A stretch of DNA of 64,000 bases from Stutzerimonas stutzeri (lineage in GTDB: Bacteria > Pseudomonadota > Gammaproteobacteria > Pseudomonadales > Pseudomonadaceae): positions 930,001 to 994,000 of the forward strand of contig NZ_CP139348.1 of the NCBI RefSeq assembly GCF_038561965.1, given 5' to 3'. Of the stretch, positions 43,521-53,761 are shown one piece after another. Position 1 is the first letter of the stretch. Each line of letters starts with the position of its first letter. The notes under the pieces are model-generated. The model was not told where the DNA came from and ran no database searches. It saw only the letters and a list, made by a program, of their open reading frames with translations. Both the position numbers and the translations under genes were made by a program.

Positions 43521-44530
43521 GCGGCCACCTCTGTTCCATCCACCGAGCCAGGCCCTGAGCATTGTTCGGCAAAAAATTGCCGAATGCTGAAGCCCTGTGC
43601 ATCCCTGTCTTCCAGATGATTGAAACGGGCACGGAAGTCCCGCGCGCCCGGCAGTGTTGCGAGATACCAACCCACGTGTTTGCGGGCGATACGGACTCCC
43701 ATCACCTCGCCATAGAATTCATGCAGCGCCTGCACATGCTCCAGCAGGGTGTCTTCGATTTCTTCCAGCTTCGGCGCCGCCAGCAGCTCGCCGGTGCGCA
43801 GATAATGCTCCACTTCGCGAAAGATCCACGGGCGACCCTGCGCCGCACGTCCGATCAGCAGGCCGTCCACTCCGGTTGCCCGTAGCACCTGGGCAGCCTT
43901 CTGCGGCGAGTCGATATCGCCATTGGCAAACACCGGTATCGACACCGCGCGCTTGATGCCAGCGATGGTCTCGTACTCGGCCTCGCCGGTGTACAGATCC
44001 GCGCGGGTCCTGCCGTGAACGGCAAGTGCTGCGATGCCCGACTGCTCTGCGATGCGTGCGACGGTCAGCCCGTTCTTGTTCTGCCTGTCCCAGCCGGTGC
44101 GAATCTTCAGCGTCACCGGAACGTCCACCGCAGTAACCACGGCTTCGAGAATCTCGGCGACCAGCCGTTCATCACGCATCAACGCCGAGCCGGCGGCCTT
44201 GTTACAGACCTTCTTCGCCGGGCAACCCATATTGATGTCGATGATCTGTGCCCCAAGCTCTACGTTCCGGCGAGCGGCATCTGCCAGCATTTGCGGATCG
44301 CCACCAGCGATCTGCACCGAGCGCGGCTCGGGTTCGTCCGCGTGTGGCATGCGCAGGCGAGACTTGCGACTGTTCCACAAGCGCATATCGCTGGTGAGCA
44401 TTTCCGAGACCACCAGGGCCGCGCCGAAGCGGCGGCACAACTGGCGGAACGGCTGATCGGTCACGCCAGCCATGGGCGCGAGGATCAACTGATTGGTCAA
44501 GGTGTAGGGGCCGATGCGTACCGCTGACAT
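43517..44530 (-). CDS. dusB: tRNA-dihydrouridine synthase B
   Basis: DusB (337 aa) is an FMN enzyme that reduces U to dihydrouridine in the tRNA D loop. It opens IGPYTLTNQLILAPMAGVTDQPFRQLCRRFGAALVVSEML. The catalytic cysteine is C103 in DINMGCPAKKVCNKAAGSALM. VPVTLKIRTGW and GVDGLLIGRAAQGRPWIF complete the FMN-binding barrel. It is coupled to fis downstream. Confidence 0.97.
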   Translation of the reverse strand: MSAVRIGPYTLTNQLILAPMAGVTDQPFRQLCRRFGAALVVSEMLTSDMRLWNSRKSRLRMPHADEPEPRSVQIAGGDPQMLADAARRNVELGAQIIDINMGCPAKKVCNKAAGSALMRDERLVAEILEAVVTAVDVPVTLKIRTGWDRQNKNGLTVARIAEQSGIAALAVHGRTRADLYTGEAEYETIAGIKRAVSIPVFANGDIDSPQKAAQVLRATGVDGLLIGRAAQGRPWIFREVEHYLRTGELLAAPKLEEIEDTLLEHVQALHEFYGEVMGVRIARKHVGWYLATLPGARDFRARFNHLEDRDAQGFSIRQFFAEQCSGPGSVDGTEVAA

Positions 44531-44730
44531 GAAGATTCCCTGCTTGGGGCCTGCTTGTTAGGTCGATCGGGACTGCAAAAAAGGGTGGGCATAATACCCG
44601 CTACGCATGACGGGTTAAAGGCTGTTTTGAACAAAATCTGAACAGCGGTCGCCTTATCGCCGGGAGTTTGGATGCACCCGCCGCCGGTCTCGCGAATGCC
44701 GTCGGGGCTGTCGCGAAACGTTAAGTGCGG

Positions 44731-45954
44731 CTAATCCGGCGAATGGAAGCTCAGGCTGTAGTTCACTGCCTTGGCGCCAGGGTCGAGAATATCCAGAGCG
44801 ATATGGATCGGAACCTGAGGCGGCATCTGGGCCTGCCCCGCCAGTTCGCCGGAGAGGTACTCGCTGGGTTTGAAGCTGCGACTGGCGAGCAGCTTTCCAT
44901 TCAGATCGGCGAAACGGATTTCCAGCAGCGGAAATGGCTGGGCAAAGGCGGCGCGGTTATAGAGGATCGCGTCCACCACCAGGGCGCCGGTGAACTCGGG
45001 GTGGCTGCGTACAACCAGGTTGCTGCTCTTGATCTGACCGATATCGACCAGCGCAGGCAGTTCGCAGCCCAAGGTCGGGCAGATACGCTCGAACCAGGTG
45101 CGGTACTGGTGTTGCCGCGAAAGCTCGTCGTAGTTGTAGACGACGTACTGTGCACCCAGGGCTAGCACCGCCAAGAGGTTCAGCGCACCCCAGCCCAGCC
45201 AGCGTCCCCAGGGTTTCTTGCGTTCTTGCCAGTCCAGTTGCAACGGTTCGTCGTCGAGTTCGAACAGCGGCTCGTCACGCATGCCCGGTTCGCGGCGCGG
45301 TTCGGTTGAGATGGCAGCGTCATCTAGGTTCTGTGGCTCAGACGAGGTCGCCAGCTCCGGCTCGATGCGCTCGCTGCGGGCTTGCTGCGTCTTGGCGGTA
45401 TCCAGCGGCCTTGAGCTGATTGCCAGGGGGCTTGGCGGCGGGGGTGCATCGGCAGTGACAGGGGTGAAGTGGACGGTCTCGGCGCCAGGCTCGTCCGGCG
45501 ACGGCGTGGCGCCCCGTTCGGCGTTCAGCAGAATCTCTGCCCAGCTCTCATCGTGTTCGGAGATAGCCTCCTTTGAGACTGTGCTATCAGTTTCCAGGCC
45601 AAGAAGGTCACGTGCGAATTCGCGCTCTTGCTGCTCCAGCTTGGCCAGTTCTTCGTCCAGATCGAGGCTGTCGAGGTCCAGGTCGTCATGGATCCACAGG
45701 GTTTCATCGGTCTTGGCCGCTGGTGCCGGTTCTGCATGCTTGGCAACCTCGACCGCTTGCGCCTCGGCCGGCGCGGCATGGTGAGCACTCAGTGGCTGCG
45801 TGGGGTTCAGCTCGTCACGCAGCAGATGGTGAGCTGCGTTGAAGACTTCCATGCATGCGCCGCAACGCACTGCGCCGTGGGCCGCGCGCAATTGGTTGCG
45901 GCTGATACGAAAGCGGGTGCTGCAGTTGGGACACTGGGTGATGAAGCTGGTCAT
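44731..45954 (-). CDS. Zinc-ribbon and DUF3426 membrane protein
   Basis: A 407-residue protein. The N-terminal MJ0042-type zinc ribbon has two CxxC knuckles (QCPNCSTRFRISRNQLRAAHGAVRCGACMEVFNA). A long acidic disordered region follows (about 45-245), then one membrane segment (about 250-275, WLGWGALNLLAVLALGAQYVVYNY) and a C-terminal DUF3426 domain (CPTLGCELPALVDIGQIKSSNLVVRSHPE ... GELAGQAQMPPQVPIHI). Role unknown; located between dusB and prmA, as in other pseudomonads. Confidence 0.86.
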   Translation of the reverse strand: MTSFITQCPNCSTRFRISRNQLRAAHGAVRCGACMEVFNAAHHLLRDELNPTQPLSAHHAAPAEAQAVEVAKHAEPAPAAKTDETLWIHDDLDLDSLDLDEELAKLEQQEREFARDLLGLETDSTVSKEAISEHDESWAEILLNAERGATPSPDEPGAETVHFTPVTADAPPPPSPLAISSRPLDTAKTQQARSERIEPELATSSEPQNLDDAAISTEPRREPGMRDEPLFELDDEPLQLDWQERKKPWGRWLGWGALNLLAVLALGAQYVVYNYDELSRQHQYRTWFERICPTLGCELPALVDIGQIKSSNLVVRSHPEFTGALVVDAILYNRAAFAQPFPLLEIRFADLNGKLLASRSFKPSEYLSGELAGQAQMPPQVPIHIALDILDPGAKAVNYSLSFHSPD

Positions 45955-46064
45955 GCGTGTTTCCGCGCGAATGTGCCGGCTAGTCTAGCGTAAGCCAGTC
46001 GCCGAGCGGCAGTAGCTCGCGGCGGCTGGTATGCGGGTGTGCGGGCGAGGTCGCAAGTCGCTAA

Positions 46065-46946
46065 TCAAGCGTGACGGATGCCACTGATGCGCACCCAGCC
46101 GTCTTTGTCTGCAGTTGGATCGAGTTCAAATGCCCCGCTATAAGCGGCGCGGACGTCCTCTGCCTGCTCGGCCAGGATGCCGGACAGCGCCAGGCGGCCG
46201 CCTGGCTTGACCAGTGCGGTAATGCGTGGCGCGAGCGAGACGAGCGGGCCGGCGAGGATATTGGCGACCACCACATCGGCTGGCTTTTCCGGCAGAGCCT
46301 CGGGCAGGTAGAGCGCGAAACGCTCCTCGCTGATGCCGTTGCGTTCGGCATTGTCACGCGAGGCGTCCAGCGCCTGGGTGTCGATATCGGTGCCGACGGC
46401 ATGCTCGGCACCCAGCAGCAGGCCGGCAATCGCCAGAATTCCCGAGCCGCAGCCAAAATCCAGCAGCGACTGACCCTGCAAGGATTGCGCGTCCAGCCAT
46501 TCAAGACACAGCGCCGTGGTGGGGTGAGTGCCTGTACCGAAGGCCAGTCCCGGGTCCAGCAGCAGATTGACCGCATCGGGCTCTGGTGCCGCATGCCAGC
46601 TCGGGACGATCCACAGGCGGCGGCCGAAGCGCATCGGCTGGAAATTGTCCATCCAGCTGCGCTCCCAATCCTGATCCTCGATTACCTCGATCTGGTGCTC
46701 AGGCAACTCGCCGCCACGCAACAGCTGCAGGTGGGCGAGCAGCGAGTCCGGGTGGGTGTCGGCTTCGAACAGTGCCAGCAGGTGCGTATGCGACCACAGC
46801 GGGGTGGTGTTGAGGTCCGGCTCGAAAATCGGCTGATCCTCGGCGTCCATGAAGGTTACGGATACCGCGCCCAAGTCCAACAGCTGGTCTTCCAGGGCTT
46901 CGGCCTGATCGGGGGAAATCGCAAGTCGGATCTGCAGCCAGGACAT
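46065..46946 (-). CDS. prmA: Ribosomal protein L11 methyltransferase
   Basis: PrmA (293 aa) trimethylates ribosomal protein uL11. The N-terminal substrate-recognition domain (about 1-60) has MSWLQIRLAISPDQAEALEDQLLDLGAVSVTFMDAEDQPIFEP. The SAM domain has GTGTHPTTALCLEWL, LLDFGCGSGILAIAGLLLGAEHAVGTDID and the VVVANILAGPL motif for the target amine. It precedes the zinc-ribbon gene and follows accC on the same strand. Confidence 0.97.
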   Translation of the reverse strand: MSWLQIRLAISPDQAEALEDQLLDLGAVSVTFMDAEDQPIFEPDLNTTPLWSHTHLLALFEADTHPDSLLAHLQLLRGGELPEHQIEVIEDQDWERSWMDNFQPMRFGRRLWIVPSWHAAPEPDAVNLLLDPGLAFGTGTHPTTALCLEWLDAQSLQGQSLLDFGCGSGILAIAGLLLGAEHAVGTDIDTQALDASRDNAERNGISEERFALYLPEALPEKPADVVVANILAGPLVSLAPRITALVKPGGRLALSGILAEQAEDVRAAYSGAFELDPTADKDGWVRISGIRHA

Positions 46947-47047
46947 GGAAGCCTCTCGAGTGGGGTCGCGGTAAAAGCCGGCAAGCTTACTGGAGGGCGC
47001 GTGTTGCGGCCAGCTTGGGCTGCGGTGCGCCGATATACAGAAACGAC

Positions 47048-47072
47048 AAAGGCTGCCCGAAGGCAGCCTCTG
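47048..47072 (-). terminator. Terminator of accB-accC
   Basis: AGGCTGCC-TTCGGGCAGCCT on the minus strand is followed by TTTGTCGTTT, just after the accC stop. Confidence 0.8.
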
Positions 47073-47093
47073 TACTACAGCGCCGAGCTGGGC

Positions 47094-48443
<1,350 letters not shown>

Positions 48444-48460
48444 CGCTGGCTCTCCGCGGT

Positions 48461-48916
48461 TCAAACGATGGTGAACAGCGGCTGGTCGTATTCGACCGGC
48501 TGACCATTCTCCACCAGGATGGATTCGATGGTGCCGCTGATCTCGGCCTCGATGTGGTTCATCATCTTCATGGCTTCGACGATGCAGAGGATGTCGCCTT
48601 TCTTCACGCTCTGACCGACTTCGGCGAACGCCTTGGATTCCGGCGAGGAGGCACGATAGAAGGTGCCGACCATAGGCGAGCGGACCACGTTACCGTTCAG
48701 CTTGGGCGCGGCGGGAGTAGCGTCGCCGGCCGGGGCAGCAGCTACCGGGGCAGGGGCCGGTGCGGCCGGAGCCGGGGCGTAGAAGGGCTGCTGCATCGCT
48801 ACCTGCTTGCTGTGGCGGCTGATGCGTACCGACTCTTCACCCTCGTGGATTTCCAGTTCGTCGATACCGGACTCTTCCAGCAGTTCGATCAGCTTTTTGA
48901 CTTTGCGAATATCCAT
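48461..48916 (-). CDS. accB: Biotin carboxyl carrier protein
   Basis: AccB (151 aa) carries the biotin arm of acetyl-CoA carboxylase. The N-terminal part (MDIRKVKKLIELLEESGIDELEIHEGEESVRISR) is followed by an Ala/Pro-rich linker (about 45-72) and the biotinyl domain. Biotin attaches to K117 in CIVEAMKMMNHIEA, and GTFYRASSPESKAF is the thumb region of this domain type. It forms the accBC operon, with aroQ upstream on the same strand. Confidence 0.98.
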   Translation of the reverse strand: MDIRKVKKLIELLEESGIDELEIHEGEESVRISRHSKQVAMQQPFYAPAPAAPAPAPVAAAPAGDATPAAPKLNGNVVRSPMVGTFYRASSPESKAFAEVGQSVKKGDILCIVEAMKMMNHIEAEISGTIESILVENGQPVEYDQPLFTIV

Positions 48917-48993
48917 GAAGCATTGACTCCGAGGTAAGTTCAAAGGGCATTGCTGCTCGCTTCTTCAAGACTTGGCACCTGCGTGCGAGTCCC

Positions 48994-49437
48994 TCAGGAA
49001 GCAGCGAGTTGTTCCAGGGCGGCCTCCAAGGCCAGCCGGTAGCCGCTGGCGCCAAGGCCGCAGATCACACCCACCGCGATATCGGAAAAGTAGGAGTGAT
49101 GGCGGAAAGGTTCACGCTTGTGCACGTTGGACAGGTGCACTTCGATGAATGGGATGCTCACGGCCAGCAACGCGTCACGTAATGCGACGCTGGTATGCGT
49201 GAATGCCGCAGGATTGATCAGGATGAAGTCGACGCCTTCGCTGCGAGCTGCGTGAATGCGCTCGATCAGCTCGTACTCGGCATTGGATTGAAGATGCAGC
49301 AGATGGTGGCCGCGATCACGAGCGTGCTGCTCCAGGTCCTGGTTGATCTGGGGCAGCGTCACCGCGCCGTAGACTCCAGGCTCGCGGGTGCCGAGCAGAT
49401 TCAGATTCGGCCCGTGGAGGACCAGAAGCGTGGCCAT
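48994..49437 (-). CDS. aroQ: Type II 3-dehydroquinate dehydratase
   Basis: AroQ (147 aa) dehydrates 3-dehydroquinate in the shikimate pathway. It shows LVLHGPNLNLLGTREPGVYG, the catalytic loop region, LQSNAEYELIERIH, INPAAFTHTSVALRDAL, and EVHLSNVHKREPFRHHSYFSDIAVGVICGLG. The frame from 49476 adds residues that do not fit the family, so ATG 49437 is used. aroQ-accB-accC is a conserved order in gammaproteobacteria. Confidence 0.98.
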   Translation of the reverse strand: MATLLVLHGPNLNLLGTREPGVYGAVTLPQINQDLEQHARDRGHHLLHLQSNAEYELIERIHAARSEGVDFILINPAAFTHTSVALRDALLAVSIPFIEVHLSNVHKREPFRHHSYFSDIAVGVICGLGASGYRLALEAALEQLAAS

Positions 49438-49645
49438 CGATATTCCTTGTTTTTCTGGATGCGCTGACCTGGCCACTGCCGGCTGGGTCGCGAAAGGGAA
49501 AAACTATGCCCCAAGCGAGGGCTGACTGTCCAGTCATGTCTCAATCGCGGGAAATGCCCGCATTATGTCTGAAGATTGCCGCAATCAATCCGTGGGTGCT
49601 GGTGTTCGGCATGCAGCGGGCGAGGCGGAAAAGCACCGTCGGCGG

Positions 49646-51418
49646 TTATAGCAGAGCGGCGGCCCGGTCGAGCCGCTCGGTGAAGCCGGAAGCGTCTATC
49701 TCGCCGACTACGCGTACCTCACCCATCTCTTTCCCGCCTCGATCGAAGAACAGGACGGCTGGCGGGCCGAACAGTTTGTAGCGGTCCAGCAGGCTGCGTT
49801 GGGCTGCGTTGCTCTCGGTGATATCGAAGCGGATTAGACGATAGTCGGCCAGGCGCGGTGCCACTTTTGGATTGGCGAAGACCTCGCGTTCGATCACCTT
49901 GCAGCTGATACACCAGTCGGCATACCAGTCCAGCATCAGCGGTTGGCCCGCAGCGCGGGCCGCGGCCAGTTGTGCGTCGAGCTCGGTGGGCGTGGAGATC
50001 GTATGCCAGCCTTCGCTGGCCATGCTGCCCGGCGATACACCACCAGCAGTGTGCGGCAGCGGTCGAAGTGGGTCCGAGCCACCCTGCAATGCGCCGACCC
50101 AAGCGGCCAGCGCGTAGACCAGCAGTACCAGACCTGCCAGCTGGGCGAGCTTTTGCCGTGGTGTCTTGCTGGTGAACTCGAGGGTGCCGAGAAAGACCGC
50201 GCTGCCAGCTGCGAGCAGGCCCCACAAGGCCAGCGCAAACGGGCCGGGCAGCACGCGCTCGAGCATCCACACGGCGACGGCGAGCAGCAGTACACCGAAT
50301 ACGTTACGCACGCTGATCATCCATGGCCCGCTCTTGGGCAGCAGGGCGCCGCCGCCAGTGGCGAACAGCACCAGCGGTGCACCCATGCCCAGCCCCAGGG
50401 CGAACAGCTTCAGGCCGCCGCCCAGTGCATCACCACTGGCGCTGATATAAAGCAGTGCGCCGGCCAGCGGTGCGGAAACGCAGGGCGACACCAGCAGGCT
50501 CGACACCGCGCCGAGCAGCGCCGCACCGGTGAACGAGCCACCTCGTGCATTGCCAGCGAGGCGATCGAGTCGGCTGCTAAGCGCCTGGGGTAGGCGCAGC
50601 TCGAACAGGCCGAACATGGCCAGTGCAAACGCAACGAAGAACAGCGCAAACGGCACCAGGACCCAAGGGGACTGCAGTCGGGCTTGCAGATTCAGCTCGG
50701 CACCGAATACACCCATCAGCGCGCCGAGCACGGCGAAGCCGCCCGCCATCGGCAGTACATAGGCCAGCGAGAGCAGAAAGCTGCGCATGCCGCCCGGCTG
50801 GTCACGCAGCACGACGCCGGTGAGGATCGGCAGCATTGGCAGCACGCAGGGGGTGAAGGTCAGGCCCAGGCCGGCCAGAAAGAACAGGGCGATCGACTTC
50901 CAGGACAGGTCCTGCGCGCCGGACTGATCGCCCGAGGAGGAGGTCGCTGCCGCCGCCCCGTCGCCGATGGGCAGCGATTCGGTTTCCGGCGGGTAGCACA
51001 GGCCTTTGTCGGCACAACCCTGATAGGACACCTGCAGAACGAAGGGGCGGTTGCCCGGGTTGATTACCGGTACTTCGATATCGACGATGCCGTAATAGGC
51101 TTCGATCTCGCCGAAATAGTCGTCGACCTTGGGCGTGCCGTCTGGCAGTTGCGCCTCGCCGAGCGTGACGTTCGCCTCACTGGTCTGGAACGCAAAGCGG
51201 TGCCTATAGAGGTAATAGCCCTCCGCTGCGACGAAGCGCAGCGTGATCCGTTCGGGGGCAGCTTCCACCAGGCTCAGCCTGAAAGCCTCGCGCACCGGCA
51301 GGAAGTCGCCACTGTTGTTCAGCGCACCACCAAGGGTTGCGCTGGGCTTGCTGTCGAACAGGCCGGCGTTGGCGGGAAGCACAAATAGCAGGAGCAGCAG
51401 ACTCAGCAGGCGAAGCAT
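49646..51418 (-). CDS. dsbD: Thiol:disulfide interchange protein DsbD
   Basis: DsbD (590 aa) carries electrons from cytoplasmic thioredoxin across the inner membrane to periplasmic disulfide isomerases and cytochrome c maturation. A signal peptide (about 1-18) precedes the periplasmic alpha domain with its cysteine pair (CADKGLCYPP). The membrane domain has eight helices with cysteines in FTPCVLPMLPIL and SPCVSAPLAG. The C-terminal thioredoxin-like domain has the active site DWYADWCISCKV. ATG 51418 gives the signal peptide. Confidence 0.97.
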   Translation of the reverse strand: MLRLLSLLLLLFVLPANAGLFDSKPSATLGGALNNSGDFLPVREAFRLSLVEAAPERITLRFVAAEGYYLYRHRFAFQTSEANVTLGEAQLPDGTPKVDDYFGEIEAYYGIVDIEVPVINPGNRPFVLQVSYQGCADKGLCYPPETESLPIGDGAAAATSSSGDQSGAQDLSWKSIALFFLAGLGLTFTPCVLPMLPILTGVVLRDQPGGMRSFLLSLAYVLPMAGGFAVLGALMGVFGAELNLQARLQSPWVLVPFALFFVAFALAMFGLFELRLPQALSSRLDRLAGNARGGSFTGAALLGAVSSLLVSPCVSAPLAGALLYISASGDALGGGLKLFALGLGMGAPLVLFATGGGALLPKSGPWMISVRNVFGVLLLAVAVWMLERVLPGPFALALWGLLAAGSAVFLGTLEFTSKTPRQKLAQLAGLVLLVYALAAWVGALQGGSDPLRPLPHTAGGVSPGSMASEGWHTISTPTELDAQLAAARAAGQPLMLDWYADWCISCKVIEREVFANPKVAPRLADYRLIRFDITESNAAQRSLLDRYKLFGPPAVLFFDRGGKEMGEVRVVGEIDASGFTERLDRAAALL

Positions 51419-51479
51419 GGCGATCTCACGGAAAAGCTGTGGCGGCATGATAACCAAGCGCGGGCGTCGGCGCCCGCGC

Positions 51480-51818
51480 TCAACTGTCGCTCTGCCGATC
51501 AGTTTGCAACCAGATGCTGTCCCGTTCTTCGATTACATCCAGCTGGCGCAGCGACTGGCCGGCGCATGGGCCGGCCACGCACTCGCCGGATTCGATGAGA
51601 AACAGCGCGCCATGGGTCGCACACTGCAACAGGCTACCGCTGTCGTCGAGGAACTGGTCGGGCTGCCATTCCAGGGGTACGCCGCGGTGCGGACAGCGAT
51701 TTTCATACAGGTACGGCCGGCCATCGCGGCGAACGGCGATCACCTTCAGTTCGCCGACCGTGAAGCCGCGGCTTTGCCCTTCGAGCAGTTCGGGTGTTGC
51801 GCACAATCGAATCATCAT
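51480..51818 (-). CDS. Rieske [2Fe-2S] domain protein
   Basis: A 112-residue ferredoxin-like protein made of a single Rieske domain. The cluster ligands are visible in ENRCPHRGVPL (CxH) and LLQCATHGALF (CxxH). There is no membrane segment or signal peptide, so it is cytoplasmic. GGAGG lies upstream of the ATG at 51818. The redox partner is unknown; it is close to and on the same strand as dsbD. Confidence 0.88.
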   Translation of the reverse strand: MMIRLCATPELLEGQSRGFTVGELKVIAVRRDGRPYLYENRCPHRGVPLEWQPDQFLDDSGSLLQCATHGALFLIESGECVAGPCAGQSLRQLDVIEERDSIWLQTDRQSDS

Positions 51819-51946
51819 GTCCTCCGCCAGAGGCAGCGATTATCGCAGCAAAGCGCCGTGCGCGGCTCGATAGCGCGTATCGGGGTGGCGGCTGCCGCGG
51901 CGCGCTCTTATCCTTCGCCGCTCATATCGCTTGGCGAAGCACTCCG

Positions 51947-52984
51947 ATGGGCAGTTTGGTTCCCGTGCGCTTTCTGTTTTTCGTACTCGGTCTGTTGCTG
52001 CTGACCGCCATCTGGCTGTCGCTTGCACTGGGGCCGCTGAGCCTGACGCTTGGCGATAGCCTGGCTGCTGCGTTGCGGCTGCTCGGCGCGCCGATCGAGC
52101 AAGCCGGACTGGAGCAGGCTGAGTTGATTCTCTCGCAAATTCGCCTGCCGCGTACGTTGCTGGGCTGTGCCTCCGGCGCGGTGCTGGCGCTCTGTGGGGT
52201 GGCGATGCAGGGACTGTTTCGCAATCCGCTGGCCGACCCGGGGTTGGTCGGGGTGTCCAGTGGTGCGGCCCTAGGCGCGGCGGTCGCTATCGTTGGTGCC
52301 ACGTTCGTCCCGGCTTTGCCGCTTACGTGGGAGCCCTACTTCTTGTCGGCATTCGCCTTCGTCGGTGGGCTCGGTGTGACGCTGCTGGTTTATCGCCTGG
52401 GTCGGCGCGACGGCCAGACACATGTCGCCACCATGCTGCTTTCGGGCATTGCGCTTACGGCACTCGCTGGTGCGGTGGTCGGATTGTTCACCTATCTGGC
52501 CGACGACCGAACGTTGCGCTCGCTGACCTTTTGGAATCTCGGCAGCCTGAACGGCGCCAGCTACGCGCGGCTTTGGCCGCTGCTGTTGATTACGGTCGCC
52601 GTCGCGCTTTGGCTGCCGCGGCGGTCGAGTGCTCTGAACGCGCTGTTGCTGGGCGAGTCGGAAGCGCGCCATCTAGGCTTTGACGTTGAGCGGGTCAAAC
52701 GCGAGCTGGTGGTCTGTACGGCGCTAGGTGTTGGTGCGGCGGTTGCGGCAGCGGGCCTGATTGGCTTTATCGGGTTGGTGGTTCCGCATCTGATGCGCTT
52801 GCTGGTCGGTCCCGACCATCGGTTGTTGTTGCCGGCATCAGCGCTTGCCGGCGCCAGCCTATTACTACTTGCCGATGTTGCTGCGCGGCTGGTGATCGCG
52901 CCTGCCGAGCTGCCGATCGGTATCGTTACGGCGTTGCTCGGGGCGCCGTTCTTCCTTTATCTACTGCTGCGTGAGCGCGTCTGA
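51947..52984 (+). CDS. hmuU: FecCD/HmuU-type ABC transporter permease
   Basis: A 345-residue integral membrane subunit with about ten helices, for import of heme, siderophore or cobalamin. Signatures are LPRTLLGCASGAVLALCGVAMQGLFRNPLADPGLVGVSSGAALGA and AVAAAGLIGFIGLVVPHLMRLLVGPDHR. Heme is favoured because the next genes encode an HmuV-like ATPase and a ChaN-type lipoprotein next to PrrF. No binding protein (HmuT) or TonB receptor lies beside it, and no Fur box is visible upstream, so BtuC-like function cannot be excluded. ATG at 51947. Confidence 0.85.
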   Translation: MGSLVPVRFLFFVLGLLLLTAIWLSLALGPLSLTLGDSLAAALRLLGAPIEQAGLEQAELILSQIRLPRTLLGCASGAVLALCGVAMQGLFRNPLADPGLVGVSSGAALGAAVAIVGATFVPALPLTWEPYFLSAFAFVGGLGVTLLVYRLGRRDGQTHVATMLLSGIALTALAGAVVGLFTYLADDRTLRSLTFWNLGSLNGASYARLWPLLLITVAVALWLPRRSSALNALLLGESEARHLGFDVERVKRELVVCTALGVGAAVAAAGLIGFIGLVVPHLMRLLVGPDHRLLLPASALAGASLLLLADVAARLVIAPAELPIGIVTALLGAPFFLYLLLRERV

Positions 52985-53751
52985 TGCTGGTAGGCAGCGA
53001 TTTAACGGTGCGCAGAGGTGCGATTACGGCACTGCAGAGCGTATCGCTCGAGCTGCAGCCAGGGCAGGTGTTCGGCGTGCTCGGGCCGAATGGCGCCGGC
53101 AAGAGCACGCTGCTTGCGGCGTTATCCGGTGAGTTGCTGCCATCTGCGGGAGGCGTATTGCTGCAAGGCCGCGCGCTCGGTGAATGGCCGGACGTAGAGC
53201 GCGCACGCTGTCTGGCCGTGCTGCCGCAGAGCTCGACATTGAGTTTCGCTTTTCGCGTCGCGGATGTCGTTGCCATGGGTCGCCTGCCTCATCGCACCGG
53301 GCGCCAGGCCGACGCCGCCATCGTCGCCGCGGCGCTTGCCGCCGCGGACGCGCAGCATCTTGCGGCGCGCAGTTACCTCAAGCTCTCTGGTGGCGAACGC
53401 CAGCGTGTCCATCTGGCTCGGGTGCTGGCACAGCTGTGGCCGGGCGGACCGGGGCGAGTGCTGCTGCTCGATGAGCCCACTTCGATGCTCGACCCTGCGC
53501 ATCAACACAGCATTCTCCAGGCAGTCAGAGGTTTCGCTGCGCAGGGCGGCGCTGCGCTGGTCATCCTGCATGACCTGAACCTGGCGGCGCGCTACTGTGA
53601 TCGTCTTCTGCTGCTCAAGAATGGCTGCCCGCACGCTGAGGGATCGGTTGACGAGGTGCTACGTGCAGAGCCGCTGCAAGCGGTTTTCGGTCTGGACGTG
53701 CTGGTGCAGCGCCATCCCGAACGCGGTCATCCGCTGATCATCGCCCGTTGA
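52984..53751 (+). CDS. hmuV: Heme-type ABC transporter ATP-binding protein
   Basis: A 255-residue ATPase for the permease just upstream, whose stop it overlaps (TGATG). The Walker A is GPNGAGKSTLLAAL, the signature LSGGERQRVHLARVLAQL, the Walker B VLLLDEPTSMLD and the switch HDLN. The Q-loop lies in AVLPQSSTLSF. It is most like HmuV/PhuV heme ATPases. ChaN-like lipoprotein follows 10 bases later. Confidence 0.9.
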   Translation: MLVGSDLTVRRGAITALQSVSLELQPGQVFGVLGPNGAGKSTLLAALSGELLPSAGGVLLQGRALGEWPDVERARCLAVLPQSSTLSFAFRVADVVAMGRLPHRTGRQADAAIVAAALAAADAQHLAARSYLKLSGGERQRVHLARVLAQLWPGGPGRVLLLDEPTSMLDPAHQHSILQAVRGFAAQGGAALVILHDLNLAARYCDRLLLLKNGCPHAEGSVDEVLRAEPLQAVFGLDVLVQRHPERGHPLIIAR

Positions 53752-53761
53752 GGAGGTTCTC

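Noticed and set aside
48960..48985. Sigma-54-like TTGGCACCTGCGTGCG upstream of accB
   Set aside because: The GG to GC spacing is wrong (CG falls at the required place), and it is on the strand opposite to accB.
51819..51946. Fur box upstream of the heme-type permease
   Set aside because: No sequence approaching the Fur consensus was found by eye; the clear Fur box is at PrrF.
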